NCBI GenBank assembly: GCA_014773175.1
Contig: VXCM01000914.1
Location: forward strand, 62,001 to 126,000
Source of the DNA: Lucifuga dentata
Lineage: Eukaryota; Chordata; Actinopteri; Ophidiiformes; Bythitidae
Direction of reading: 5' to 3'
Length of the DNA: 64,000 bases
This document shows positions 1 to 11,932 of this stretch, in pieces. Position numbers and translations under genes: made by a program. The number at the start of each line of letters is the position of its first letter. Within the stretch, counting starts at the first letter, position 1. Under the pieces are notes generated by a model, which made no database searches, was not told where the DNA came from, and saw only the letters and a list, made by a program, of their open reading frames with translations.

Positions 1-339
1 TTAATCATCACTTCCTTTTTTCTACAAAAGCCATAATGTTTAAACTGTAATGGATTTGTTGGGAATGGTTCCTCACACCGTTTCTTTTAGTCTGAGCGCC
101 AAAGCCCAGGTTGTTTTTTTTTTTTTTTTTTTCTTTTCTGGCTGCATATAGTTTATGTTATTAAGGAAAGGAAACTGTTTCTCACTATAAACTACTCTAG
201 GATAAGCATGTCGGTTACATGCTTAAAATGCAAACTATAATCCCGCTGCATGTAATCCATTCCTCGCTGGGCCTGGATAGAAAGGTGTGTAACCGCAGCA
301 TCGCGTTCATGATGTTGCTGCGGCTTTAGGTGTGTCTGA

Positions 340-713
340 TTAGTCAGTAAAAGCAAACACTCGAAAAGCGGCGCAGAGAATACAACTGTTCAGCCAAGCA
401 AAGCGGGGAGGTTATTGAAGCGGACATTTTAATCAGCTACGCAACGGGGGGGAGGCTGAGACGGTGTCGTCTGAACGTGGCCTGTCAAGAAGGGTTGGCG
501 ATGTCTGTTGGCGGGGGCAGGTAGAGGAGGAGAGGTGGCGATGAGGAGGTCCGACCGCGGATTACAGAAACAGCTGGCTTTTCCATGCTGCAACCAAGGC
601 GAGGAATCAACAGCGAAGCAAACGACAGCCGTTCGCTGCGATCAAAAAGGAGAACGCGGTTTCTCGCCTCTGATTCAACGCGTTCCCCCTGTTTTTTGAC
701 GAGCGCACCGCAG
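340..713 (+). promoter_or_regulatory. CpG-rich region and possible 5' non-coding exon of sertad4
   Basis: This stretch is clearly richer in G, C and CpG than its AT-rich surroundings and has many CG dinucleotides between about 360 and 715. It ends in a good splice donor (CAG then GTAC at 711-717), and the first sertad4 coding exon about 1.5 kb downstream has an acceptor just before its ATG. I therefore read it as the promoter/CpG island plus an untranslated first exon. The transcription start cannot be placed and no clear TATA box was seen. The short open frames on both strands here look like chance products of the GC-rich composition. Confidence 0.4.
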
Positions 714-1406
714 GTACACACACAAACGCAGAGAATCACAAACAGCTCTGCGTTGGCGTAGTCTTGCTCTCAGGCCCCTCGGTGTCTTCACAGTGGGGCT
801 CTGTTTCCAGAAAAAAAAAAAAAAANAAAAAAAAAAAAAAAAGTGCAGTTGGCTCACCAGCACAGCTCGACGCAACACTGCCAAGCAATGTGTCTGCCTC
901 ATGTTTCTCCTTCAAGAGTTTATCCACAATAACGCAATGTCAATTTAAACGTTTGTTAAAATTCTATTATTGGCAAATTGTGACAATTTCAGCAGTTAAA
1001 GAAATCAAAACTTGTGGCTGGGTTAGTTTTCTCAAGTTTGCTTTGTGCTCCGGACCCACTGGCACAGAGTAAATCCACTTTGCTTTCTAGATTAATATGC
1101 TGTTGACACAACTTCCCGGCGTTATTCCATGTGTGGGATCCGTTTCACCGAACAAATTGGTGTCACACATCTCGCTAGCTCTCTTGCCAACTAATCAATA
1201 GGGAATTCTCGGTGTGAGTGGGTGTCATTTCTCCATCTGTGTCTCACTTGTTACGGTACCACGCGCATCGCAGAGCTGCCAACCATCTGCCAGTTTTTAA
1301 TGCTCACCAGTATTGTCATTCTGATTCATCATGCAGCCTGCACAGAAGCTGCTTACTCCTCCAAGCAACACCAATATATGTGCCAATATCTTAGACGAAC
1401 GTCACC

Positions 1407-1943
1407 TTAAAGGACCATACCGGCCGTTTTGCATGTTTGAGCCTAATATATTCAATTTTCATACCTATAACGTTGCTGACAATCATTTCTCAAAGCATAT
1501 TACTGGAACGGTGAATTAAAAAAAAACACTTCCTACCTTCCAGACCTCCATTGGTCTCAGTTCATTCTTGTACGCTATTAAAATCAACTTGTTGATAGTT
1601 GAAATGTTCTTGGGTAGGTAATCCATCATCATGAACAAGACGTGTATTCAGGTTTCTTTTTTAGAAGTTATATAATTTTAGTGTTTGGAGTGAATGTATG
1701 TCTCCACCAGGGAATATAGTCCCAAAAGAATACCTGCATTTATCAAAAAATTTAAATGACCGTGACTTCATAAGGCTGCATAACTTAAATTAGCAGATGA
1801 AACATCAATTTTTAATGTGGGTGTATCACTTGAATATTTGATTTTGAAAGATTAAGAGGTTTTGCAAAATATCAGGAAGCTGAAATATGGTTTTTTCATT
1901 TGGGAAATGATTGTCAGTCAAAATAGCCGGTATGGTCCTTTAA
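1407..1943. mobile_element. TTAA-flanked foldback element (MITE), type copy
   Basis: 537 bp. Both ends carry TTAA followed by inverted repeats: AAGGACCATACCGGC inward on the left and its complement GCCGGTATGGTCCTT on the right. The inside has no open frame. At least ten related full or partial copies occur in the window. The TTAA at both ends is the target-site signature of the piggyBac superfamily, so I infer a non-autonomous piggyBac-like element; the internal arms (for example GCATGTTTGAGCCTAATATA) are longer than classical piggyBac ends. Confidence 0.75.
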
Positions 1944-2202
1944 CTTCATGTACTACGTGAGAAGGAAACACATGTACAATGCTGGTGAGAGTTATGGAGA
2001 TAATGTGATCAGTGTTAACGTGGATTGATACCCACTTTGTCTATTTTTTGCCTGATGGGACAATGCCAAATTATTTTTAAAACGACTCTTGTTAGCGCTT
2101 AGCTTTGCTGCCTACTTGATTGTGTTAACTTCAACTGTTTCATTCTTTTTTTTTTTTTTTTTNTTTTTTTTTTTTTTTTTCAGATCTGAATCCAGGAGAG
2201 AC

Positions 2203-4072
2203 ATGACCCTCGTTTTGTCCATGAATCCATTTCTGGACCCAGAGGGAGACCCTCCACTGTCCCCATACCAGCCTTTATGGGAAACAGAGTGCTGCACCAA
2301 GTCCTGTCTGTCCAGCTCTACCCCACCAAGCGGCTCCGGAGAACAACGTACACAGGGTGAGAGCAGAGAAGAACACAAATATTCATNCCCCACCAAGCGG
2401 CTCCGGAGAACAACGTACACAGGGTGAGAGCAGAGAAGAACACAAATATTCATTCTTTCATTTAGATTGTACAATTATAACATTTTGTGGAAGCTTCCTT
2501 CAAATTTAGAGTTCAGTTCTGCATTAAAGTCTTTTGTCACCTTATGTCATTTGCAGATATGCCATATAAATGCATTTGATTTACTAAGTATTTCAATAGA
2601 TTTAGCATTGGTTGACTTAACAATTAACATAAACATAATATTTATCCAGCAATTCTCAAAAGGACAGTGACTTCAGACTCATATTTTTGAAAAATGTCAT
2701 CAGTTCCACCAACATGGATTTCAAAAATATCATGGTTTCAAAATAGAAGCATTTAATAATACGATAAAATAATTGAAATGCTGTTTGGTTTCTTTGTCAG
2801 ACACAGTAGTAATATATTTGTCCGTTGTTGCATTGTTCTGCAGAACCCCACTGCAGGCGAGTTCCTGATCATGTTTCAGTGTCTAGGATTGCATATTTCA
2901 AGAGGAAGTTTGTCAGTGAAGATGAGCCTCCCTTCAGCTTCAGGACATATTGCCAGACTGTAAGGACTGACACACCCAGACCTGCATTCATTTGATTTGT
3001 TTGTATATAACTTGCACTGTTTTCATGTTTATGTCCTCTACAATCCACTAATGCTTCAATTTAAACTACCATAATGCACATACAGTACGATCATTAAAAA
3101 TCCACAATAGGTTTACATCCTAAGTCTGAAAGATGTCATTATTAGAGATCCAGAATCTCTTTCTTTTTTTTTTCTAATGAACTGATCCAGGTTACATAGA
3201 TCTAATGGGAAATTGTCCTTCAGGTTGCACCGGTTTTGGAAGAACGTGCCCACGTGCTGCGCCTCTCCTTAGAGAAGATGCGGTTCATTGACGACCCGGA
3301 GGCTTTTCTCAGACGCTCCGTCCTGGTTAATAACCTCCTCCGACGACTTCGAGCTGAAATCCTGCTTCAGAGCAGTGAGTGGTGCTTTCCACCCAACCCG
3401 GGGTTCCCTGCCGGCCCCTGCATCCTGCCGCCCAGCACAAACCCCACCCACCACCACGGAGCGGTCTCCACTCGCATCTGTTTACCTCACCAAACTGGAC
3501 CGCCCTTCCGTAAGCGTTTACGAATGGTCCGTGGAGGACCGGGGGAGCTCCGGACCGACTGCTCACAGACATGTTGCTGCATCTATGCAGCGGCGGCGGG
3601 ACACTACTTCCACCTCCCGTTTTCCATGTACGACGCAGCACTCTCAGCCTGCCCGTCCACACCACACTCTTCCCTCTTTCAGCTGGGGGCCAGCCAGAGC
3701 AAGCTAGGGCTGACGGTGGCCGTAGAAGAGCATGACGATGAGGAAGATGGCGAAGAGGAGGAAAACGAAGAAGAGGAAGAGAGGGAAGAGGAGGGCGAAG
3801 AAACCGAGGAAAGAAGAAGAGCTGGGCCTTCCCTTGAGGTTGTCAAGGTAAATCAGAAAAATCAAGCGAGGACCTTGCTGGCTCAGAGACACGCACACAC
3901 AAGGACGGCAAACAGTGGCATCGTGGATGGGGCAGAGGAAGAGGAGGAGGAAGAGGTAGAAGATGAGGAGGAAGAGGAGAGTGCTGTGGGACCTGTTCAG
4001 TGGGACTCCACTGTTGTGGAACGAGAGCTGCACAAGGTTAGCTTTTGGCACCACAGGGGTCACAGACAATGA
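2203..4072 (+). CDS. sertad4: SERTA domain-containing protein 4, three coding exons
   Basis: Nuclear transcription cofactor of the SERTA/TRIP-Br family; the cellular role of SERTAD4 itself is poorly defined. Exons: 2203-2356, 2844-2959, 3224-4072, all GT-AG with matching phases; 1119 bp, 372 residues (human about 356). The N-terminus MTLVLSMN and the YFKRKF block of exon 2 match the SERTAD4 family. Exon 3 opens with the SERTA motif (about residues 96-139, with FIDDPEAFLRRSVL), followed by the conserved WCFP segment and a Cys-rich patch. The C-terminal half carries two acidic Glu/Asp runs (about 258-290 and 328-343), much longer than I remember in mammals. The end of exon 1, with its donor, occurs twice around a single N (2321-2453); the first copy is used here, and an identical donor lies at 2425. 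The last residues after 4035 are poorly conserved, so a further downstream exon cannot be excluded. Confidence 0.9.
2321..2453. repeat. 66-bp direct duplication around a single N, over a sertad4 splice donor
   Basis: Bases 2321-2386 and 2388-2453 are identical and separated only by the N at 2387. The unit includes the last 36 bases of sertad4 coding exon 1, its GT donor and intron sequence. It has the same form as other N joins in this window, so it is more likely an unmerged contig overlap than a real tandem duplication. Splicing from either donor gives a different protein length: the second donor adds the duplicated segment and, because of the N, an undefined codon. Confidence 0.85.
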
Positions 4073-7000
4073 TTGTGGTCTCTAAAAAAATTGCTTACAT
4101 CCTAAGTCTGATAGAATGACATGAATAATGTAAGATGACGACAACTGTTGCTAGTTGAAGAAGCAGCATTCTTCTCTGCTCTGAGCTGCTGAGGCGTAAC
4201 AATCCAAGCCAACTTTATCTTAACGGGCTAATCTACTCCTGTGCTGCACACAGAGCTTCAAACACCATTGCTGATGTTATGATCAAATGAAAAAGTGACA
4301 TTTTCTGGTCACAGGCATTGAAAACATTTCACAGTCAAAGCTACACACACGTGATTCAATCTTGTTATTGCATTGTCTCCAAGGCCATTTTCAAGCCCCG
4401 CAGCACAAAACTAAATGTCTCAAACGGGGTTTTTATGTTGGTGCAACGGTCTTGATTCAAGACCCTAAACTAGCCTATAACGAAGGGTTACTGTTTTAGG
4501 TGTGCACGTTTGTGTACATGGGTGTTTGTGTGGATGTACCGTGTGTGTGTGTGACATATGATGTAGCATTTTAAAACTCGATTCAAGCGGTTCTTTGTAT
4601 TAAGACGTAGTTACACATAATGATGTGTGGCTGTTGATCCTCAGACGCCGTCTCAGGCAATAGCGAGCAACTGCGTTGCAGTGGCAGCACAACGTGTGTT
4701 CTGATCATTTTAAGAGAAAACAATCATCAACATTGGAGATTTTAAGACAGTTTCCCTAAAGAAACAGTTACAAGTGCCTTCATGTTTTATAGATACATGT
4801 ATATTGTGTGTTAATGTAATTGTTCTTGTTACTAATTAGCTACCTTGTATTCCAAGTGACTGTGTTGAACTAAAACAGGACACAGGCATGGAATTAAATG
4901 CAGGGATGTTTTTTTTTTTGTTTTTTTTTGGTTATAAGGTTAGCATTTTAAAGCAAACTGATTTCCACACCCAGATTGTGTTTCTACTTCAAAATGCATG
5001 ATTTTAGCACTAACTGGCTTGACAATGAAAACTAAAGCTAGATAAGGATAATTGCTGTAGCTTTAAAAGCTGAATGTTTTTAAACCTTGTTTTCATTTCT
5101 TTCATTCAGCCAGCAAAGAATCGTTAAGGTTTGCATGGTCAGTCCATTGATTAGAGTTTACCAAATTATTTTATTTTAGAAAAGTCTAAACAATTTCACT
5201 CACCCAGATTATAGATTTAAGTAAGACAATAATTACATTTTGTAGATATAAACCAGTGCCAGTTTTTCTTTTCTGTTATCCAATCCAAAACTTTTTTTTT
5301 TTTTTTTTTTTGATTGGGTTAGCAATCTAAACAGTGTGCTGTAAAGAAAATATGGCATCAACACAGAGGAAATGCTGTAATTAGAACCAGCATAGAACTT
5401 CATTAGCATCGCTTGTGGCTACAGCTTTAGCCGGCTGCGGTCAGGGTGATTTGTTTGCTCCTTGTTTCTGAGTTACTATTATTGCATTGCAACTTAAAAT
5501 CAAAGATGATTCTAGAGAGGCAACTAGGTCATAAAAAAGCTGACAGTTTTCTGAATTAAAACGTGCACAATCATTTGCATTTTTACAGTCAACTGTGAGT
5601 TGCTAACTTACCAGAAACGCTGCCTAACTCACTAGCACATGATATATTGATTAGCAATTAACTTCTTCAACCTGTTATGTATTAGTTAAAGAAACCCAGA
5701 GGAATTGCAGGGGTTAACCTCAACAGAGAGCGTCCACAGTCTCCCAGCCTGTGACACTCCACAAATAGTTTGAAGGGTGTTGGTGAAATAAAGTGCAGGT
5801 TCTCAGCTGCTGAGTAGTTGGTTGTGTTTCTGCACATACAAATTGGCTGTCTTAATTCAATAAGCACAATTTCTTTGCTCTTTTTGACAGACAACAGATT
5901 ACCTTCCAGTGATAAATCTGATTTTGCATTTTTTTTTCTGTCAGCTAGCTAATCGTAAAAAAAAAACAAAACAAAAAACTGCCCATCAGCGTCTTGTCTG
6001 TTTACAGATGGTTTGCACATTAAGATAGCGTTAGTAGCTATGTGTTGCATGTTAACATCAACCTGCTGGTAGTTGAGAAAAAAGACAAAAGCTTTTTAGT
6101 CCATCTCATGCAGCGTTCGTGGTCAGAAAAGTAGGTAGACCAGCTGTGTTGTACATTCTTTTGCCAGTGCTGTATGTTTAAAGTACCTCCAATTTTTTTC
6201 ATTCAGATTGGCAGTCAGAAATTTCCTGCCCATATGTTATGATTACAGTCCATCTTAAAAAAGATTTACAGGAGGAAAACCGCATGTTGTGATTACATTT
6301 CTGTATTGTGAAATACAGTTCCTAAAGCAAAAGAAAAAAAAAAAAAANTATTTGATTAAAAAAAAAAAAAGTGGGGGGGACCAATCAATGACAGATGTAC
6401 CATTGCTAATCGATGTGGTGGTATAATTTATGGTTTCTCATTTGTCACTGCATCTGCTTTGGCTCCTAGAAGGATCGAGTTTCTCATATTATTTTATAAA
6501 CCCAAACCAAAGTTGCTGGAAATTGAAGGATTATATTATTCAGCGGTTTTAGTTTTCTGTTATGTAATTTAAGCTACAGCTCATTTGAATGTCAGCTCTC
6601 AGATGGTTTTGTAGTTGCAATTATTGCTGTGTTGCCACTTGTTCAACCTTTTTTCTGATCTGCATAATAATACTTGGCATTGCTAATAACTGTTTTGGCA
6701 GTCAGTGTCAGTGACACATCTACCGTACATCCAGACAAGCTGAGTTCCAGCACATTTCACTTTATCTCTCTAAACCCAAGTTTATCAAACCTTATCATTA
6801 GCAATGGCATTTTCAAAGTGAAAGAATTTGATAAAGCAATATTTGTTTCTGAGATGAGAACATATAACTGCGTTGTCTGTTATTAAAAACAACAAAAGGG
6901 CAAATCTGCTCTGATGAATATATGTGATGTTCTGTGACAAATGTAAAGATCAGTAAAAGAAATGTTGAAAAAGATATTGCCTCATTTTGTTCCTTTACAT

Positions 7001-7329
7001 TACAGCACATCAATCCATGCAGTTCTCAGAGACAATAGAAGGAGAGGCGTGTGTGTGTGTGATAATGTGTGTGAATTCTCCTGTCTGCTGTTCACTGGAG
7101 TGCTGTACTGCAGCTTATCGTACTCGCCAAGTGTCTCTCAGGTGTCACTTTGCCGCCCGACTCCTGTTAATCTTTCTGACGTTACTTTCACAGCAGTCAC
7201 CTCCGCACTCTTCTTCCTGTCATGTCTATTGTCCCTATAAAATTCACGACTTGTTGCATTAAACACACACACACACACTTATGTGACCGATAAGACAACC
7301 ACAGAGTAACGTAATACTACCAAACTTTA
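4073..7329. other. Intergenic/3' flank of sertad4, no gene recognised
   Basis: AT-rich DNA with poly-T tracts (about 4909-4930, 5291-5312), a single N in poly-A at 6348, and no long open frame with coding character. It probably includes the sertad4 3' UTR, but I could not identify the poly(A) site with confidence. Confidence 0.5.
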
Positions 7330-8080
7330 CTGAATATACTTGAGCATAAGCCGAGTTTTTATTACAAAATTTCACAAAGCAAATCGGGGGTCGGCTTATA
7401 CACTAGGAAATTCAAATTTGATCCCAGAGAAGGAAATTTTCAGGGGTGGAAATGCTACCCATTACCAGTACCCATGGAAAATAGTTTAAATCATACCGTA
7501 GAATGATGTATTTCCTGACTAAACATCTTATCCAGCACATTTTATTGTGGCCATCTGTAGCGCCCAACGATTGATTGGTCAAAGACAAAGAATGGGCCAA
7601 TCAGAGACGACCTTATAAAAGTACTGTTTCATATACCAGTACAGTAAAGTTGCTTGGTAGTCTCATTCAGCAACATGTTTTGTGCTTTATTATCAAGAAG
7701 CTTGAGATAAGATACAACACAGAATGGAAAACAGACGGACTCAAGAGGAAAAGAGCATCATACGTGTAGACAAGACACGTTACACAGAGCAGGAATGAAC
7801 TGTTTGATGATTCAGACAAGGAAGGAGTCCGGAAAAGTTCATGTCAGCTAATGTCAGTTACTGTAATCAACTGTTTACCAGTACCGGATTATTTTCAGAA
7901 AATCACAGGAATACTATGACAGTACCCAGAAAAACAGGTAATTAGCTAAACAAATAAATTGATGGAACAACATCAGGGGGTCTGCTTATATATGGGTTTC
8001 TTTGAAAATCTAAATTTGCAGGTCAAAATTGGGGGTGGGCTTATACTCGAGATTGGCTTATATTCAAGTATATACAGTAA
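7330..8080 (+). mobile_element. Dispersed repeat with inverted ends, about 750 bp (TATAAGCCGA family)
   Basis: The left end reads as a tract near TATACTTGAGCATAAGCCGA and the right end as GGCTTATATTCAAGTATATACAGTAA, so the ends are inverted repeats. A second copy in the opposite orientation lies at about 11080-11932 and shares both the ends and internal blocks (for example AACAACATCAGGGGGTC). No transposase frame is visible, so it is probably a non-autonomous DNA transposon. The superfamily is not identified. Confidence 0.65.
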
Positions 8081-9306
8081 TTTCAAAAAAAAAAACACAT
8101 CTTTTAAAATAAACTCACCTTGTTATCTCTTCAGCAGGGGTTTAATCAATACATACTATTTTACAATAACCCTAATAAACATAAAAGTTAACTGACCATT
8201 TTGCTTTTGTTGTCAAAATCTAAAACCACTGCAGCCTACACTCCTTTCAAAATAAGACTTTTCCATTATGACAGGAAATACTACAATAAAAGCCAAACAA
8301 AACAATCACAAAGATCTGAAGTGGCATCTGCTACTTGAGTATGGGAGACGTAGACATAAGTAGAGACAAAAGAGGAGGACAGTTCTAAAAGAAACGCTTC
8401 TCTCATGATTACTTATTGTGGCTCCTTATATGCAATCTGATAAATTACCAGTACTGTCATCCAGCAGCATTACTGGGCCTTCAGCTAAATGTTACTTTGA
8501 TCCAGTAACAATCACTATAATGTCCCTCCTAATTTCTGGATTATTTCTAATACTGCTCAAGTTTGGTGTGACGTTGCTCGGAAGCGGCGGAACCTTTGTG
8601 GTACGTTCTGTAATGTGTGTGTTGGTGAGATGTAAGAGTGTGAAGTGGGGAGGTTAAATCACAGGTCTGAACATTTTGACAGCTCTGTTGCGAGGTGAAG
8701 ATAGAAGATCATCTTTTCATGACACTACTGCCTCAGGTGTGTGTGTGTGTGTGTGTGAGTGTGTGTGTATCCTGCTCTTTATCTCAGTCTGACCCTGTTG
8801 TTCTCTCCTATTTCAGATTACTTAGTGTGATTCAATACACTTAATATTTGGATTAACTTTATTATTATTATTATTATTATTATTGCATTGACAAAGCAGT
8901 ATGCAAGTACCTGTAAATAAAAAAAAAAACCTTACTAGGCAACAGAATCGTAATTTTAAGACTGAAAACATGAAATAATCATTAGCTGTTATAACGCTTA
9001 GATTAATAGTACATAATAGTATAATGCATAATTATGTAGTACATAATTATGATTTTCTGTAGTATTTGGTGTATAAACATGTATTGTACAATAGTATATA
9101 ATCAGGAATTATATTAATATAAAACTGTTCCAAGTTATGCAAATCATTCACAAGCCAGAAAGGGCATGTTAACACTGTAACAACTACACTGTGTGTGTGT
9201 GTGTGTGCGTGCACGAGTGCGTGTGTGCATACATAACATAATGCTCTCTATCTCTGTGTCCCTTCACCCGTTCTTCCCCATGCCTCAGGCAAAGATGGGG
9301 ACTTGC

Positions 9307-9319
9307 CAAATAAAACACA

Positions 9320-9350
<31 letters not shown>

Positions 9351-9384
9351 TGTCAGGCGAGTGCTGAGGANCAAATAAAACACA

Positions 9385-9415
<31 letters not shown>

Positions 9416-9435
9416 TGTCAGGCGAGTGCTGAGGA
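9307..9435. repeat. 64-bp direct duplication around an N, containing a CA microsatellite
   Basis: Bases 9307-9370 and 9372-9435 are the same sequence (a unique start, a CA run, then TTGTCAGGCGAGTGCTGAGGA) on either side of the N at 9371. It is most simply an assembly join left unmerged at a microsatellite. Confidence 0.85.
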
Positions 9436-9772
9436 GAGGGGAGCTGTCATTTGTCAACAAGGAACTTTGGCAGCTCGCCGTTGCCATGGGAACTGTCTGT
9501 TGCTGAGGACTGGTTTTGCATCACAAGGCCCTCAAATTGGCTCCAAAGCCTCGGAGGTCCCACCCCTCCTCCACCCGGCTCACCTCCGTCTCTCACAGCT
9601 TCAAACATATTGTCAAGATTCTTTTTTTTCTCTCTCTCTGTTTCTTCTGCTGTCTTCCACTGCAGAGAGAGAATTCCTCTGTTTCATTCATCAGCCAAGT
9701 TTTCTCATTAGCAGGAAAATTTCTGTCTGCTGCTTGATTTAAAGCAGCTAGAAAAATCTGAGAAAGATATCT

Positions 9773-9782
9773 ATAGATAGAC

Positions 9783-9834
<52 letters not shown>
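9773..9834. repeat. (GATA)n microsatellite
   Basis: About 14 near-perfect GATA/ATAG units. Read on the other strand it gives a run of Leu-Ser-Ile-Tyr codons that makes a spurious open frame. Confidence 0.95.
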
Positions 9835-9837
<3 letters not shown>

Positions 9838-11079
9838 TTAACCTTTGCAAATGCAGACAGATTTCTTATGTCTTATTTTCATTCTTGTCACTGCAACTCA
9901 AACCCGACACGTCAATCCCCACAGGATCAATTTGATTCTGCTTATATAACACAGATCTGTGGCCGTTGTTTCTATGTTTCTGGTCTGTCTCTCTTTAGCA
10001 TAATGATCCCAAATTCTCAGTGCAGAAAGAAGCTGCAGGTATTTGATAAACATGTGCAATGTGCAGGATGTCCTCAATTCCCAACTGTAAAACCTCCTCA
10101 CTTTCTCCCATGGTGCAGGATTTATGGCACAAAGGCCGATCTGTCCATGAATTGAGAGAGATACATTTCATTTAATGACGCCTGATGTCCAAGTAAGACA
10201 CTTTTAATGTCTTTCAATTAGACAAGCACACGAAAGAAACCTGAGAGTTGAACAGTAAAACACTAAATGCCCGTAAACTATATTGTTTTTTAATAGGTCC
10301 AAATAAGATTTTTACTATCCCATAGCCAGAAATGCATAATAATAATAATAATAATAATAATAGCCTCCAATCTATTAGGTAGCTGCTTGTCTATTAACGA
10401 TTAAACTAAGGAAAGGACTATGGAACAGCATCAGCCTGTCTATTTGTCCACCTTGCAGTATCTCAGACAGCACTGATTGGACAACATTTTGAATAATAAT
10501 ACAAATTATTTTTCTATTCAGGCATTTAGAGAATTACACTGATTGGCCCGAGCAGAAAGCTATTGCCAATATACTTCAATCACTAACCTCTATTTCCATC
10601 ATTTCTAGATCATGTATCTGGGTCTTTTTTCCTTTTAGCCTAGCTCGTGTTGAAACATTCGGCATATTGCAGTTCAGGTAGTAGTGATCAATAAATGTTA
10701 AATGTTAATAAACTAGTGCCAGAGCTAGAGGCAGGTGTAAACTGTCCATGATTTGGTTTATTTGGTTTGATTTTTTTTTTTTTTTTTNTTTTTTTTTTTT
10801 TTTTTGTTACGTTTTGATTGATCATTGTGTGTTAACAGAATAACCCTAGCCCTAATCCATAATGTGCTCTATGTGCTATATGGAGCTGGGGAACAAAGGA
10901 CCCTGGGAAGATAGGAATGACCCCGTTTTGATTATGCTAGCAGCGCATCACCATGATGATTCTTCCCTCGTCATCAAAGTCTCACAAGCATTATGTCATC
11001 ATTCTCTCCTGATCGGACCACTGATCACAGTTTGGTTAAAGTCGTCTTTCAAACCATCTGTCTTGTAAATATAAATATG

Positions 11080-11932
11080 TACCGTATGCGTACTTATCAA
11101 GTATAAGCCGATCTCATGTATAAGCCGACCCCCTGATTTTGACCTGCAAACTTAGATTTTTAAAGAAACCCGTATATAAGCCGACCCCCTGATGTTGTTC
11201 CATCAATCTATTTGTTTAGCAAATTACCTGTTTTTCTGGGTATTATAGTATTCCTGTGATTTTCTGAAAAGAATCCACGTACGGGTTGTGACGGCTGTTT
11301 TAAAACTTCACAGCTTTAACGGGGCTTCTCTTCCTGATGCACCCGGAATGATAACATCGCACTCTTGTTCTTTTCATAGTTTATTTATTTTCAAAATCAA
11401 AATAACGAAACATGACGTGAGGAGAGGTCAAAAACTACATCTGCCCCTGAAACACTTATCAGCCTCCAGCTGAGCGTCCATAAATAGACTCCTCCTCCTC
11501 CTCCGTGAAGCAGCCGGCGATCAGCACCACATAATCAATCAGTTAAGATATAAATATTCAAAAATAATAACTTATTTGATTTCACTTTTCCCAAATTAAA
11601 TATTTTAAACATTTGATAATTAACCAAGAAATGGCTCTAACACCGGTAAACATGACATTTATTTCAGCAGCTGATTACCGTAACTAACCAATCACAACAG
11701 TGCTTACTGGCTGCCGCAAAATGTTCTGGATAAGAAGTTTAGTCTGGAAATATCTCATTCTAAGGTGATTTAAACTGTTTTCCATGGGTAGTGGTAATTG
11801 GTAGTATTTCCACGTCTGGAAATTTCCTTCTATGGGATCAAATTTGAATTTCTCATGTATAAGCCGACCCCCCGATTTGCTTTGTGAAATTTGGTAATAA
11901 AAACTCGGCTTATACTTGAATATATATGGTAT
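11080..11932 (-). mobile_element. Second, inverted copy of the TATAAGCCGA repeat, about 850 bp
   Basis: Begins near TATCAAGTATAAGCCGATC and ends near CTCGGCTTATACTTGAATAT, the reverse complement layout of the copy at 7330-8080, with shared internal segments. The two copies lie about 3 kb apart in opposite orientation and could pair as a long hairpin. No protein-coding frame was recognised. Confidence 0.65.

Larger units (their letters stand above)
8081..11079. other. Intergenic DNA with microsatellites, no gene recognised
   Basis: Contains GT repeats at 8737-8768 and 9190-9208, a (TTA)n run near 8860-8884, the duplicated CA tract at 9307-9435, the tetranucleotide array at 9773-9834, an (ATA)n run at about 10337-10362 and a poly-T/N join at 10788. 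The open frames here come from repeats or are short, with no conserved motif I recognise. Confidence 0.5.

Noticed and set aside
3704..4069. 121-codon minus-strand frame rich in Leu and Phe
   Set aside because: Antisense of the acidic GAG/GAA tracts of sertad4.
7021..7262. Possible exon (two overlapping 91-92-codon frames)
   Set aside because: Short Ser/Cys-rich frames near a GT/CA stretch; no conserved motif.
9307..9435. Possible CRISPR-like repeat-spacer pattern
   Set aside because: Only two copies around an N with a CA microsatellite inside; eukaryotic assembly join, not a CRISPR array.
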